NCBI GenBank assembly: GCA_963663395.1
Contig: OY760226.1
Coordinates: forward strand, 434,001-498,000
Direction: 5' to 3'
Length of the DNA stretch: 64,000 bases
Origin: Azophilus sp963663395
GTDB taxonomy: Bacteria > Pseudomonadota > Gammaproteobacteria > Pseudomonadales > Azotimanducaceae
Shown here: piece by piece, positions 9,606-19,111 of the stretch
How positions within the stretch are numbered: position 1 is the first letter of the stretch
Layout of the letters: the number at the start of each line of letters is the position of its first letter
Notes under the pieces: generated by a model
What the model was told of the DNA's origin: nothing
The model's input: the letters and a program-made list of their open reading frames with translations, nothing else
Databases searched by the model: none
Made by a program: the position numbers and the translations under genes

Positions 9606-12301
9606 CGGAGAGCACCAGCGCCGCAAAGCCGCCCGAAGGTGCAGAACCGGCACGGCGGATCGATAACGATGGGAGGCTCGTCGGTATCCCCATCGTCCGA
9701 ATCCGCCCCATCGTCCGGCTCTACACCGGTGGCCACCACCCGGCCGGCCGCCAGTTCCCGAAGGGCGCCGCCGCGCACCGCCATCACGGCATCCCACACC
9801 TCGGAGAGGTCCGAACCCTCGATGCGCAACTCGGGCGGGAAGGGCTCGGCATCGACCGCGAGCAGGCGCCGCTGCTTGATCATGAAGTAGGCGCCCGGCG
9901 GAAACCGTTGTGTTTCCCCGCCCTGCAGCAAGCGCGCGTACACAGCGAGCTGAACGGGCCGTGCCTCCGAGATTTCCTGGCGGCGATACCGGTCCCGTTC
10001 CGACCACTTGAGATCCACGATGGCCGGCCGGCCATCCGCTGAAACGAGCTCCAGATCGACGATGCCCTGCAGTTCCGACCGTTCATCGAGCGGGCTCGAG
10101 ACCGAGCGCTCGGTGGCGTGCACGGAAAGTCCCCGATTCTTGAGAATGCCCACCAGGACCACGGCGCTTTCGATGGTGTTGCGCAGCAGATCCTCGCGCT
10201 CGCGGAGCCGTCCCGGCAGCAGCAGCGGCGAGCCGATCTCGGGAAGCATCTCTTCCAGCAACGCTGCCACCCTCTCGCGAATCACCCCCGGATCGTCCGG
10301 CAACCGCCCGGAGAGAAAACGCGCCAGCACTTCGTGCGCGACGTTCCCTTTCAGCCGGTTGCCGTCCGCCATGTCGAGAAGCCCCGTTTGACGAAGGTGT
10401 GCCTGGTAGTGAAGGACCCAGTTCAACGGACAGCCCAGCAGGCTCTCCAGGCTGGATGCGGATTCGGTTTTCCGCGGGCCGATGAGTTCGCCCGGTACCG
10501 ACCAGTCGCGGATCGGCTCGGGAAGCGCGCGTGGCGGCACAGGGTCGGTGTCCCAGCTACGCCCACACAGCGCCGCACGATCGCCGGAGCGTAGCCCGCG
10601 CCCGTCGACGACTGCCCGGCCCAGCTCCTCCAGGCCCGCGAGTTCGTGCCAAATCGGGTGACTCGCCGTACTTTGCGCCGCGGTCATGGCGGGCTCGATG
10701 AGCAGCACCCGCCGCGTGGCGCCGAGGATGGCCCGGCGCTGGGCATGGAGCTCCCGTGCCGCGGCCGCTTCGGGCGCAACGAGCACCACCCCGGCGGCGG
10801 CCAGTTCGGCCCGCTCGGCGGCGGTCCACGGCGGCAGCGGCACCCCGGACCCGGAATTCGAGAATCCCCACCAGAGTACCGATCGTGCTTCGTCCCAGAT
10901 CTGTGCGGGATTGTCGATCGCTGTCCAGGGGGCCGCCTCCGCAACGGTGCCGGGGCGAGCAACGCCTTCGGCGATCACCGCATCGATCATCCTGTCCAGT
11001 TGCGGCTTGGATATCGGGTCGAGCCCGGAAGCGGCAATCGTCTCGGCGAGAGCCGCGGCGGCATTGGCGGTTTCGATATGGATCGCATCCCCGCTTGCCG
11101 AAGCGCGGCCGATGGCCCACGCCTGTACCCTGCGGCAGATCGCATCGGCAGCCTTTGCCGTCACGCCGGTCTCCCTCGGATACCGATCCGGCTCGAGCCA
11201 GGCGCGCCAGTTGGCCAGGGTATTTCGTAACTTCCGGGCACGGCCCGGCTCGTCCAGATCGCTTTCCGCCAGTTCCTCGCCAAGCCGTGCCTCGACCTGT
11301 TCCCAGGCAGCCCGCCAGCGCGTGCCCCCGGTCCCGGGAAAGTCGCGCAGCACCTCGGCAAACCACCTGCCCGTCGCGTACGGAATCGGAGACCCACGCA
11401 TGAGCAGCAGTTCGAGCATGCGTTCCGGGTCAAGAGGTTTCCAGGCGGTTTCGAAAGCCAGGGGCAGGATCTGCAATGCGCCCCGAAACGGCGATCGCCG
11501 GCTTCCGCCGGGCCTCGGCAATCCCAGACGGTGGCAGGCCGCATCAAGCACGGTACCGTCGCCCTGCCGGATGATTACCACGTCACCGTTGCCCCGGGAA
11601 GCTGCGGCCAGCCATTCCGCCGCGATATCCGCTGCCACGAGCTCATCGTCGCAGCGCGCCACCGCGAAAGTGCCATCGCCCTTCAATGTTCCGGATTCCC
11701 GGCTGGCCAGCAGGACTTGCGCCCTGGCCAGGTCGCTGTCCCGGGTCGGCGTTGACAGGGTTTTTCGTTCGACCGTCGTCCCGGCCGCCGCAAGCGCGTC
11801 GATCAGGCGGCGCCAGACGAGCGGCAGGTGCTCCGGGCGATCGATGAGCGAGAGTTCTTCGATTGGGGCTGGCGCCCGAATGCTCGATATCACCGACAGG
11901 ACCCGATCGGGAACGCCCGCCGTTAGCGGTTCATCGTCGCGCGTTTCAGCCAGCGCGATGCGATTGATCCTGTCGCCGGTCCAGGGTCCTGACCGGGGAA
12001 CCCAGCCGCCGGCTACCAGCTCATCGCGCCACCCCAGCAGCAACCGCGCAGTGGCCCACCCGTCAGCCGCAAGGGATCGGGAGAAGAACGCCCGGCCATC
12101 GTCAGTGGACCGCAGCCGGGACAGGTACTGGGCAATCCTCAAAGCTGCAGGCCGGCCCGGGCCGTTCACGCCGAGCCGGGTCTCGAGCAGATCGAGCAAT
12201 CCCAGCGGTCCGACAACGGCGGCATCCAGCGCAAACCGGCGTCCATCGGGAGTTTCCGGCCAGGTAGGCCCGTCAAGGTGCCAGCCGAAAACGATCTTCA
12301 A
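9602..12301 (-). CDS. addB: AddB-type PD-(D/E)XK exonuclease subunit with inactive helicase fold
   Basis: An 899-residue partner of the adjacent helicase. The N-terminal ~600 residues have no intact Walker A, as in the inactivated helicase domains of AddB. The C-terminal nuclease region has GIVDLEL and AIVDLKWSE, then QLAVYARL, which are the Asp, Asp/Lys and Gln elements of the RecB nuclease fold. A Cys in LLGCPLNWVLHY and three Cys in CRFCTFGRLCG at the C-terminus fit the 4Fe-4S staple of AddB nucleases. I chose the TTG at 12301, giving LKIVFGWHLDG, because a GGAG(G) Shine-Dalgarno sits about seven bases upstream. A start further upstream would extend into a segment without coding character. 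Confidence 0.82.
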   Translation of the reverse strand: MKIVFGWHLDGPTWPETPDGRRFALDAAVVGPLGLLDLLETRLGVNGPGRPAALRIAQYLSRLRSTDDGRAFFSRSLAADGWATARLLLGWRDELVAGGWVPRSGPWTGDRINRIALAETRDDEPLTAGVPDRVLSVISSIRAPAPIEELSLIDRPEHLPLVWRRLIDALAAAGTTVERKTLSTPTRDSDLARAQVLLASRESGTLKGDGTFAVARCDDELVAADIAAEWLAAASRGNGDVVIIRQGDGTVLDAACHRLGLPRPGGSRRSPFRGALQILPLAFETAWKPLDPERMLELLLMRGSPIPYATGRWFAEVLRDFPGTGGTRWRAAWEQVEARLGEELAESDLDEPGRARKLRNTLANWRAWLEPDRYPRETGVTAKAADAICRRVQAWAIGRASASGDAIHIETANAAAALAETIAASGLDPISKPQLDRMIDAVIAEGVARPGTVAEAAPWTAIDNPAQIWDEARSVLWWGFSNSGSGVPLPPWTAAERAELAAAGVVLVAPEAAAARELHAQRRAILGATRRVLLIEPAMTAAQSTASHPIWHELAGLEELGRAVVDGRGLRSGDRAALCGRSWDTDPVPPRALPEPIRDWSVPGELIGPRKTESASSLESLLGCPLNWVLHYQAHLRQTGLLDMADGNRLKGNVAHEVLARFLSGRLPDDPGVIRERVAALLEEMLPEIGSPLLLPGRLREREDLLRNTIESAVVLVGILKNRGLSVHATERSVSSPLDERSELQGIVDLELVSADGRPAIVDLKWSERDRYRRQEISEARPVQLAVYARLLQGGETQRFPPGAYFMIKQRRLLAVDAEPFPPELRIEGSDLSEVWDAVMAVRGGALRELAAGRVVATGVEPDDGADSDDGDTDEPPIVIDPPCRFCTFGRLCGAGALR

Positions 12302-12553
12302 GCGCGCCTCCGCTCGCTCAACGTGCCAAAGCACGCGTCCGCGCCACCCGGGGTTATCACAACTCCTGCCAACCTCGCCCGTTGCAAACGCGGGGCGGAC
12401 CATACATGTTCCATGGGAGCCTGCGCCGTAGAAATTCGCTAAAGCGAAAACTCGGCATCGCTGTACCTTCGGTCGATCGATTGAGAAGAATATCGAGCCA
12501 ATTGGCAGGGATCATTCAAGACGCGCCTGCCAGTCTGGTGCGGGTCGAACCAC

Positions 12554-13477
12554 TTACCGGATCGCCACCGGATTGATCACCGCCTGAACGGCACCTTCAA
12601 AACGCGGCTGGCCGAGCACGAACAGGAACTCCCAGCCCTCGTCCGCGGCAAGCGCCCCCGAGTCCAGATTCTCCAGGATGTAGATGCCGTTTTTCGCGAG
12701 CAGTTCGACGTGTACCGGAAAGGCGAGGGTGGGGTCTTCGTGCGGTATCGCCTCCACGCCCCAGGTGTCGGAGCCCACGGCCACCACATCGAGGCTGGCG
12801 AGATATTGCGCGCCGCCGAAGCCCAGGCCGGGCTCGCCGCTCATGAACTTCGCCGGATCCGTATCGGCCAGATCCTGCCAGCCGGTATGGAACAGGACGA
12901 CATCCCCCTTTTCGATAGCAACCCCCTGCGCAGCCGCCTGCGCCCTGATCTCTTTCTCGTTGAAGACGGTACCGGCAGGCAACGGGTTCGCGTCGAAGTG
13001 GCGTGTCATGTCCAGCAGCACGCCGCGGGTGACGATGGGCGGGATCTTATCGATCGACAGGGCCTTCAGCCCCTTGGGGGTCACGAAATCCGATGCCTTG
13101 TGGCCGTTGTAGTAGACGTGCTCCTCGCCCATGTGCCCAAGCCCGTCGAGCTGGCTGCCGATGCCCATCCAGGTGTAGAGAAGATCGTCGTTGCCCGTCG
13201 CCCGGTTGGCACCCATGGTCGGCCCGCTGTCCTGGCCCGGCTGGATGACGGTGATCGCATATTGCCGGGGTGGATAGGCGGGCGTATCCCAGCCTGTGAC
13301 GACGCCGAGCGGGTACGTCTTGCCGGTCTTGACCAGCCGCGCGGCCTGCACCACCTTCTGCGGCGAGAGGTGATTGACGGCGCCGAGGGTGTCGTCGGCG
13401 CCGTGTTCGGAGGGAAACCAGTCCTGTGCCCAGGCTCCCTGAGCGAAGCAAGCCAGAACGATCCAGAATTTGCGCAT
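12554..13477 (-). CDS. Secreted cyclase-family (kynurenine formamidase-like) metal hydrolase
   Basis: A 307-residue protein with a cleavable signal peptide (residues 1-18, ending QGAWA before QDWF), so it acts in the periplasm or outside the cell. It belongs to the cyclase family (PF04199 type), which includes bacterial kynurenine formamidase. The conserved segments are TWMGIGSQLDGLGHMG (metal-ligand region), GVLLDM, KGDVVLFHTGW and VGSDTWGVEAIPHED. The characterised members hydrolyse cyclic amides or formamides, but the substrate here cannot be named and no tryptophan-degradation genes are nearby. An AAGGAG ribosome site precedes the ATG. The gene follows the SDR gene by 14 bases, so the two probably form an operon acting on one compound. 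Confidence 0.8.
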   Translation of the reverse strand: MRKFWIVLACFAQGAWAQDWFPSEHGADDTLGAVNHLSPQKVVQAARLVKTGKTYPLGVVTGWDTPAYPPRQYAITVIQPGQDSGPTMGANRATGNDDLLYTWMGIGSQLDGLGHMGEEHVYYNGHKASDFVTPKGLKALSIDKIPPIVTRGVLLDMTRHFDANPLPAGTVFNEKEIRAQAAAQGVAIEKGDVVLFHTGWQDLADTDPAKFMSGEPGLGFGGAQYLASLDVVAVGSDTWGVEAIPHEDPTLAFPVHVELLAKNGIYILENLDSGALAADEGWEFLFVLGQPRFEGAVQAVINPVAIR

Positions 13478-13491
13478 GGTCTTCTCCTTGT

Positions 13492-14238
13492 TTAACCGCG
13501 CCCGAAGAAGGGCATTGCGGACGCCATTACGGTAATGAAGGGGACATTGGCATCGAGCGGCAGGCTGTCCATGTAGACAACCGCCTGCGCGACGTTTTCG
13601 ACATCCATGGTCGGTTCCGGCCTGATCGACCCGTCCGGCTGGGGCATGCCCTCCGCCATCCGCGCGGTCATGCGCGTCAGCGCATTGCCGATGTCGATCT
13701 GCCCGCAGACGATATCGTGCTCGCGGCCGTCGAGGGCAATCGATCGCGTCAGCCCGGTCATCGCATGCTTGGTGGAGGTGTAGGGCGCCGAGTGGGGCCT
13801 GGGTACGTGAGCGGAAATGGAGCCGTTGTTGATGATGCGGCCGCCCTTCGGATTCTGGCCCTTCATCATGCGGATGGCTTGCTGAGCGCAGAGGAAGGCG
13901 CCGGTGAGGTTCACGTCGACGACACGCTGCCACTGCTCGAGCGTGAGATCCTCGAGTGGTATGGGCGGCGTACCCGTGCCGGCATTGTTGAAGAGCAGGT
14001 CGACGCGACCAAAGGCTTGCGCGGTCTGTTCGAACAGCCCCGCTACAGACTCGGGATTACTGACATCGGTTTGCGCAGCCAGCACTCGCGGACCGGCACC
14101 CGACTCTTCGGCAACGGCTTCGAGCCGTTCAATGCGCCGCCCGGCCAATGCCACCGAATAGCTTTCCCGCAGCAGCGCCAGCGCCGTTTGCTTCCCGATG
14201 CCCGATCCGGCGCCGGTGACGACCGCAACCTTGCCCAC
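13492..14238 (-). CDS. Short-chain dehydrogenase/reductase (classical SDR)
   Basis: A 248-residue Rossmann-fold oxidoreductase. The cofactor motif TGAGSGIG is at residues 8-15, NNAGTG marks the NAG element, a Ser lies in the NNGSISA stretch, and YTSTK supplies the catalytic Tyr and Lys. The end of strand 2 (LAGRR) has no acidic residue at the usual NAD-selective position and has two Arg, favouring NADP(H). The length is normal for a classical SDR. It is the first gene of a probable two-gene operon with the secreted cyclase-family protein. The substrate is unknown. Confidence 0.88.
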   Translation of the reverse strand: MGKVAVVTGAGSGIGKQTALALLRESYSVALAGRRIERLEAVAEESGAGPRVLAAQTDVSNPESVAGLFEQTAQAFGRVDLLFNNAGTGTPPIPLEDLTLEQWQRVVDVNLTGAFLCAQQAIRMMKGQNPKGGRIINNGSISAHVPRPHSAPYTSTKHAMTGLTRSIALDGREHDIVCGQIDIGNALTRMTARMAEGMPQPDGSIRPEPTMDVENVAQAVVYMDSLPLDANVPFITVMASAMPFFGRG

Positions 14239-14348
14239 GACTTTCCCAGGAACCCACGAGCGGAACCGGTACGTTAAGCGGCGCCCGAGTTTAACTCAAG
14301 CCCGGTATTGGACGCTGCCCGTTGATGTGTCAGGACATCGGGCCAAGA

Positions 14349-16607
14349 CTACAAACCCGCTACAGCCCCTACCATCAGGTGCTGCATCCCCAGGGCCTTG
14401 ATATTGACCAGCGATTTGGCCTGAGGGGCAACTTGATCCGAAAAGTCCTTATGGCATTGAAGCCAATCCTCGTCCGGAATCAGCGGAGGGAGCGATCCCT
14501 CCCCGCTGTCCGCAACCGTGGCAAGGAACTTCACCGCGACGTCCAGATGTTTAACGCCCTCGCCTCCGGATTTGCTAAGCACGGGCGTTTCACCCATCAG
14601 GTGGCAGATGAGCGCCAGCTGGCTCATTGTCTCCACGTACAAGGCAATAACCTTTCCGTCGGATGTTCGCTCAATCAGAGGCACCAGGAACTCACCATTC
14701 GTGGCCAGGGCTTTCTGCTGCTTCCCGAGCCTCAGCAGAACGTCCCGGTTCTTTTCGAGAAGCCGCAATTCGGACTCCAATCCGGCCCGAATCTCTCCCG
14801 CCCCCGGCGAGACGGGAACAGCTGCGACGCGTCCGACGGCAACCGTGCTCGACTCACGGTCGATCATTGCGATCTCGTTGCGCAGTTCTTGAGCGCGAAC
14901 AGCCATGGCCTCGGTTTTCACCAAGACATCGCCGCCCAGTTCCCTGGACTGCAGTGGTCCGAGCAGTTCGACCCAAGAGCCCTTCACAATAGCGTGCAAA
15001 TTGGCCGCTTGCCCGGACTGGTCGCACGGATCGTAAATGAACATCCTTATCTTCAGATCGACGTTTACGGTACGCAGCTGGCCGTCCGGTCCCCGCACAC
15101 TCAATTCCAGGGGAGATTTCTCCGCCAAAGCGCTGGATTGCCCAAAAATGTTCAGCGAGTTGATCTCCGCCCCAATATCCGACGGTTCCGTCAGGTCCAC
15201 GAGCCAGCAGAGGTTTACGCCAACCCGTTCTCCTGCAAGCGCCTTCTGGAGTTTCGGCGGGTCGGTGACGAGAGCGGCCAGCGCTACTTCCGTGGCCATC
15301 TTGTGGGCAACACCGGTGCGCAAGATGCTGTTTGTCAAGGCGTTACTACTCGGCTCCGAGCGCCCCGCCAACAGCCGGTCGATTTCCGCGCCGACATTTA
15401 CTCTCAACTGTTCGCTGATATGTTCATTGGTCGGCAGGTTCCGCAGGGCGTCCTTGAGCACCTCACCGCTTCTACCGGTCAGACGTTCGAATCGGGTCAG
15501 AGTTTCGGCGCTCAGGCATTGTTTGCTGACGAGGTCATGGCAAAGCCCGGAGTAAATCACTTCGCCCCTGGCATTGGTCGCGGTCGTGTGCCCGAGGCCC
15601 GGCACATGTGTCAAGAAATTGGTAAAGGAGCGGGGACCCTGCGAATGGTAACCCCCTGGAAAGTATGATCTCCAGGCCTCGCCGGGGACGACGCGGCTTT
15701 CGACTTCAATTTCCTTTCCCTTGCCAAGGGGCAGTACCAATTTGACAACCTTGCCCGGACCCTCCCAAGTCTCTTCCCGAAAGTGTCCCAGGACATCCCT
15801 CAAGCGCGCTTCCAGGTTCACCGCAGCCGTTCGGTCAGCTGTTTCGAAGCCGCCGACCATCCGAAGTGGGGTGAACGTCGCGCGCAGCAATTCTTTGTAC
15901 CCCCCGTTCATGGCGCCCTGGCGGTACAGGTCGACAATCTCCCGAAGCCTTTGGGATTCCGCTTCGCTCAACGGGTCCGTTCGGGACCTCTGAAGCAGTG
16001 CGTCCGCTTCCCTGATGTCTGTCTCAATGCGGACAACACGTTCGAGGGCGTTGCGCAATTCGCCCCACTGCTGCGCAGTAACGTGCAGCGGCTTCGTACC
16101 GGCAAGCAACTTGTTCACCTGCAAACGCTCATCGTTCTGCCGGTGCGTCAGCCAGGGAAGTTCGGTTAGCCCGGTATCGCGCTCTACCGCGGCGGTACCG
16201 GTGTCCACAACGCCTGCACGAGCCCCAACCTCCGACCCCTCCGGTGGCTCGCCGTGCAGCGGCGGACTTTGCAATACGCTCGCAGTTGCCGGAGCCGGGC
16301 TGAAAGTCCTTGCCCGCACCTGCCTGCTTGCGTCGCCCGGCCCCTCGTCTTGCGCCGATCCGCGGCTTTCTCGCGCCGAAAGTGCCGTCCGTTGCCGCAA
16401 CTCTGTCGGCGCCGGGCCCTCCGTCTGCGCCTGCCGCCCGTTACGCTCAGCACGGAGGAACCGAAAACAACTGCGAAACAGACCCGCGCAATCCAGCAAT
16501 ACCCGCCGGCCGCCGAGGTTACCCTGCGGCGCTCGGGCCGGTGGACTCGCCGCATCGCCGGCTTGACTGGTTACTATCGCTTGTGCCGCAGCTGCAGTTG
16601 CGCCCAT
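14349..16607 (-). CDS. SopB/IpgD-like effector-type protein lacking the catalytic Cys and Arg
   Basis: Predicted 752 residues. From about residue 330 it resembles, from memory, the SopB/IpgD phosphoinositide phosphatases delivered by type III secretion: TNARGEVIYSGLCHDLV, then ATEVALAALVTDPPKLQKAL, GPDGQLRTVNVDLKIRMF, and finally TPVLSKSGGEG at residues 674-684. In SopB the last block is CKSGKDRTG, with Cys and Arg catalytic. Here Ser678 and Gly684 occupy those positions, so the phosphatase is probably dead or diverged. The first ~200 residues are an extra low-complexity, Arg/Ala-rich extension. The base composition is visibly more A/T-rich than its neighbours, suggesting transfer. No secretion-system gene is present. 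The ATG at 16607 has GAGGT upstream; an ATG at 16790 is an alternative. Family assignment is inference. Confidence 0.55.
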   Translation of the reverse strand: MGATAAAAQAIVTSQAGDAASPPARAPQGNLGGRRVLLDCAGLFRSCFRFLRAERNGRQAQTEGPAPTELRQRTALSARESRGSAQDEGPGDASRQVRARTFSPAPATASVLQSPPLHGEPPEGSEVGARAGVVDTGTAAVERDTGLTELPWLTHRQNDERLQVNKLLAGTKPLHVTAQQWGELRNALERVVRIETDIREADALLQRSRTDPLSEAESQRLREIVDLYRQGAMNGGYKELLRATFTPLRMVGGFETADRTAAVNLEARLRDVLGHFREETWEGPGKVVKLVLPLGKGKEIEVESRVVPGEAWRSYFPGGYHSQGPRSFTNFLTHVPGLGHTTATNARGEVIYSGLCHDLVSKQCLSAETLTRFERLTGRSGEVLKDALRNLPTNEHISEQLRVNVGAEIDRLLAGRSEPSSNALTNSILRTGVAHKMATEVALAALVTDPPKLQKALAGERVGVNLCWLVDLTEPSDIGAEINSLNIFGQSSALAEKSPLELSVRGPDGQLRTVNVDLKIRMFIYDPCDQSGQAANLHAIVKGSWVELLGPLQSRELGGDVLVKTEAMAVRAQELRNEIAMIDRESSTVAVGRVAAVPVSPGAGEIRAGLESELRLLEKNRDVLLRLGKQQKALATNGEFLVPLIERTSDGKVIALYVETMSQLALICHLMGETPVLSKSGGEGVKHLDVAVKFLATVADSGEGSLPPLIPDEDWLQCHKDFSDQVAPQAKSLVNIKALGMQHLMVGAVAGL

Positions 16608-16827
16608 GTTGACCTCTGTATCCCGTTGGTTGACCTCATCCCGGCTGGCGGCAGCGGCGGTCGCTTGCACCTGTACCCGTTCAGGCGCCTTGCGTACGAA
16701 CTGCCGACAAGCAAACCTGAGACCACTGCAAAGCGCTAGAGTTCCCAAAACCTGCGGCTGCGGACGCCGTCTTTCCCGGGCTTGCAACATCGCCCTCGCA
16801 GCGCGGCCTTTGCAGCCCGGCCACCCA

Positions 16828-16859
16828 AACCGGGCGCTTCCGGAACCGGGCGCCTCCGG
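16828..16859. repeat. Tandem 16-bp direct repeat in a divergent promoter region
   Basis: Two adjacent copies of AACCGGGCGCTTCCGG, differing at one base (T to C at position 11), lie at 16828-16843 and 16844-16859. They sit about 45 bp before the oligopeptidase start, in the region shared with the divergent SopB-like gene. They could be a paired regulator site or a simple duplication. Confidence 0.7.
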
Positions 16860-16901
16860 AAATTGAAGAATTTCAATGTTTCCACGTATGCTCGAGATCA
16901 C

Positions 16902-19091
16902 ATGTTCCAAACTCGACAACGCACGGCGGCAGGTCTCCTGGCCACAACGGCTGTGCCGTTCGTCATCGCCGCCTGCACCGGCCCGGAGCCGCCAATGACA
17001 GATTCGACAACCCTGCCGGAGCCTCCCGTCGCAGCCGTGCAGCCCCATGCCGCGACATACCACGGCATCACCATCGAAGATCCCTACCACTGGCTCAAGG
17101 ACCAGGGCTATCCGCAAGTGGACGACCCGGACGTGCTGGCCTATCTCGAGGCGGAGAACGACTACTTCGAGGCGACCATGGCGCCCCACGCGGAGTTGGT
17201 GGAAACGCTCCATCAGGAGATCAAGGGCCGCCAGCAGCCGGACGAGGCCGGTGTGCCGGTGCTGGAAGGGGGCTGGTATTACCAGTGGCGCTACGAAGAA
17301 GACGGCCAGTACCGCATCTGGTCACGCTGGCCCGCCGCCGACTCCGGCGCCCGCAACGCGCCGACCGACAACGCCGAAACAATCCTCGATGAGCCTGCGC
17401 TCGCGCGCGAAACGGAGTACTTCCGCCTGGGCGCCCTGGCTGTCAGCAACGGCGGCGGCCTGCTGGCCTACAGCACCGACACCAGTGGGTCGGAACGCTT
17501 CCGCCTGGAAGTCAGGAATCTCGCCAGCGGTGAATTGCTCGAAGATGTCATCGAGAACACCATCGGGTCGCCGGCGTGGGCGGCCGACGATTCCGCCTTT
17601 CTCTACACGGTGGTCGACGAGAACTGGCGGCCGTACCAGGTGCGCCGGCACCGCCTTGGCGAGCCGGTGGCGAACGACACGATCGTCTACGAGGAGGAAG
17701 ACCCGGGCTTTTTCGTCGGGCTCGGCACCAGCGCTTCGAAGCGCTTCCTGATCGTCTCCACCTCCGACCATGTCACCTCCGAAGTGCGCCTGGTCCCGTC
17801 CGACAACCTCGATGCCACCCCGGCCGTCGTGTCTCCACGTCGAACGAACCACGAATACTCAATCGACCACCAGGGCGACACGTTTATCGTCCGCACCAAC
17901 GACCGGCACAAGAACACGCGCCTCGTTACCGCGACGGAAGAGGACTATTCCGAGGCGGGCTGGGTGTCGCTTCTGGAAGGGTCGGAGACCCTCTACATAC
18001 TCGGCTTCTCCGCCTTTGCGGACTTCATCGCGGTAGAGGAGCGCGTCGACGGACTCGATCAGATCCGCTTGATCGACCGGAACCGGGCCAGTACGCACAT
18101 CGAGTTTCCCGAGACCGCCTACAGCGTCGGCATCGGCGACAACCCGGAGTTCCACACGGATTCGCTGCGCCTGCGCTACACCTCCATGGTCACCCCCAAC
18201 ACGGTTCACGACTACCACATCGACAACGGCGAACTGGAAGTCCGCAAGGTGCAGCAGGTTCCCAGCGGTTACGATCCATCGCTCTACGTCACCGAACGGC
18301 TCATGGTCCCCGCACGGGACGGCGCCCGGGTTCCCGTGTCCGTCGTCCGGCCCCGGGAAACTCCGCTCGACGGGACGGCGCCGCTGTACCTTTACGGCTA
18401 CGGCGCCTACGGCTATGCCACTCCGCCGTCGTTTTCGACCACCCGCCTGTCCCTGCTCGAGCGCGGTTTCATCTGCGCCATCGCCCACATTCGCGGCGGC
18501 GATGACCTCGGCTACCACTGGTACGAAGCGGGCAAGCTCGAACGGCGTACCAATACCTTCAATGATTTCGTGGATGTCGCCAGACACCTGATAGAAGCGA
18601 ACTACACGGCGCCCGGCCGCATCGCCATCGCCGGCGGCAGTGCCGGCGGCGAACTGATGGGCGCGGCGGTGAACCAGGCGCCCGAACTCTGGGGCGCCGT
18701 CGCCGCCCACGTGCCTTTCGTGGACGTGCTGAACACCATGCTCGACACGTCGCTGCCGCTCACGCCCTTGGAGTGGCCGGAGTGGGGTAACCCCATCGAG
18801 GATGCGGCGGCGTTCGAATTCATCCGTTCCTATTCGCCCTACGATCAACTCAAGCCCGGCGCCTACCCGCCCATGCTGGTGACCGCGGGGTTGAACGACC
18901 CGCGCGTGACCTACTGGGAGCCTGCCAAGTACGTCGCCAGGCTCCGCACGCTGAAAACCGACAGCAATCCCCTGCTGCTCAAGACCAACATGGGCGCGGG
19001 CCACGGCGGCAAGTCCGGACGCTTCGATTCGCTACGCGAAGTGGCCGAGGAGTACGCATTCCTGCTGACCGCCCTGGGCATGGAGGGGTGA
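16902..19091 (+). CDS. Lipoprotein prolyl oligopeptidase / oligopeptidase B (S9 family)
   Basis: A 729-residue serine peptidase with an N-terminal beta-propeller and a C-terminal alpha/beta hydrolase domain. The nucleophile is in GGSAGGEL, the Asp is in the GLNDPRVTYWEP region, and the His is in GAGHGGKSGR. These, and the block GYGAYGYATPPSFS, are typical of oligopeptidase B, which cuts short peptides after basic residues. The N-terminus (about residues 8-23, ending VIAAC) is a signal peptide with a plausible lipobox, so the mature protein should begin at Cys23 and be membrane-anchored, unlike cytosolic PtrB of E. coli. The ATG at 16902 was chosen because it places this signal sequence at the N-terminus. 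Confidence 0.9.
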   Translation: MFQTRQRTAAGLLATTAVPFVIAACTGPEPPMTDSTTLPEPPVAAVQPHAATYHGITIEDPYHWLKDQGYPQVDDPDVLAYLEAENDYFEATMAPHAELVETLHQEIKGRQQPDEAGVPVLEGGWYYQWRYEEDGQYRIWSRWPAADSGARNAPTDNAETILDEPALARETEYFRLGALAVSNGGGLLAYSTDTSGSERFRLEVRNLASGELLEDVIENTIGSPAWAADDSAFLYTVVDENWRPYQVRRHRLGEPVANDTIVYEEEDPGFFVGLGTSASKRFLIVSTSDHVTSEVRLVPSDNLDATPAVVSPRRTNHEYSIDHQGDTFIVRTNDRHKNTRLVTATEEDYSEAGWVSLLEGSETLYILGFSAFADFIAVEERVDGLDQIRLIDRNRASTHIEFPETAYSVGIGDNPEFHTDSLRLRYTSMVTPNTVHDYHIDNGELEVRKVQQVPSGYDPSLYVTERLMVPARDGARVPVSVVRPRETPLDGTAPLYLYGYGAYGYATPPSFSTTRLSLLERGFICAIAHIRGGDDLGYHWYEAGKLERRTNTFNDFVDVARHLIEANYTAPGRIAIAGGSAGGELMGAAVNQAPELWGAVAAHVPFVDVLNTMLDTSLPLTPLEWPEWGNPIEDAAAFEFIRSYSPYDQLKPGAYPPMLVTAGLNDPRVTYWEPAKYVARLRTLKTDSNPLLLKTNMGAGHGGKSGRFDSLREVAEEYAFLLTALGMEG

Positions 19092-19111
19092 CTGCGCGCT
19101 CCGGCGCCAAC

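Noticed and set aside
8418..12431. Long plus-strand frames opposite addA and addB
   Set aside because: Helicase and nuclease motifs on the minus strand are decisive; the plus frames are Ser/Arg/Pro-rich shadows.
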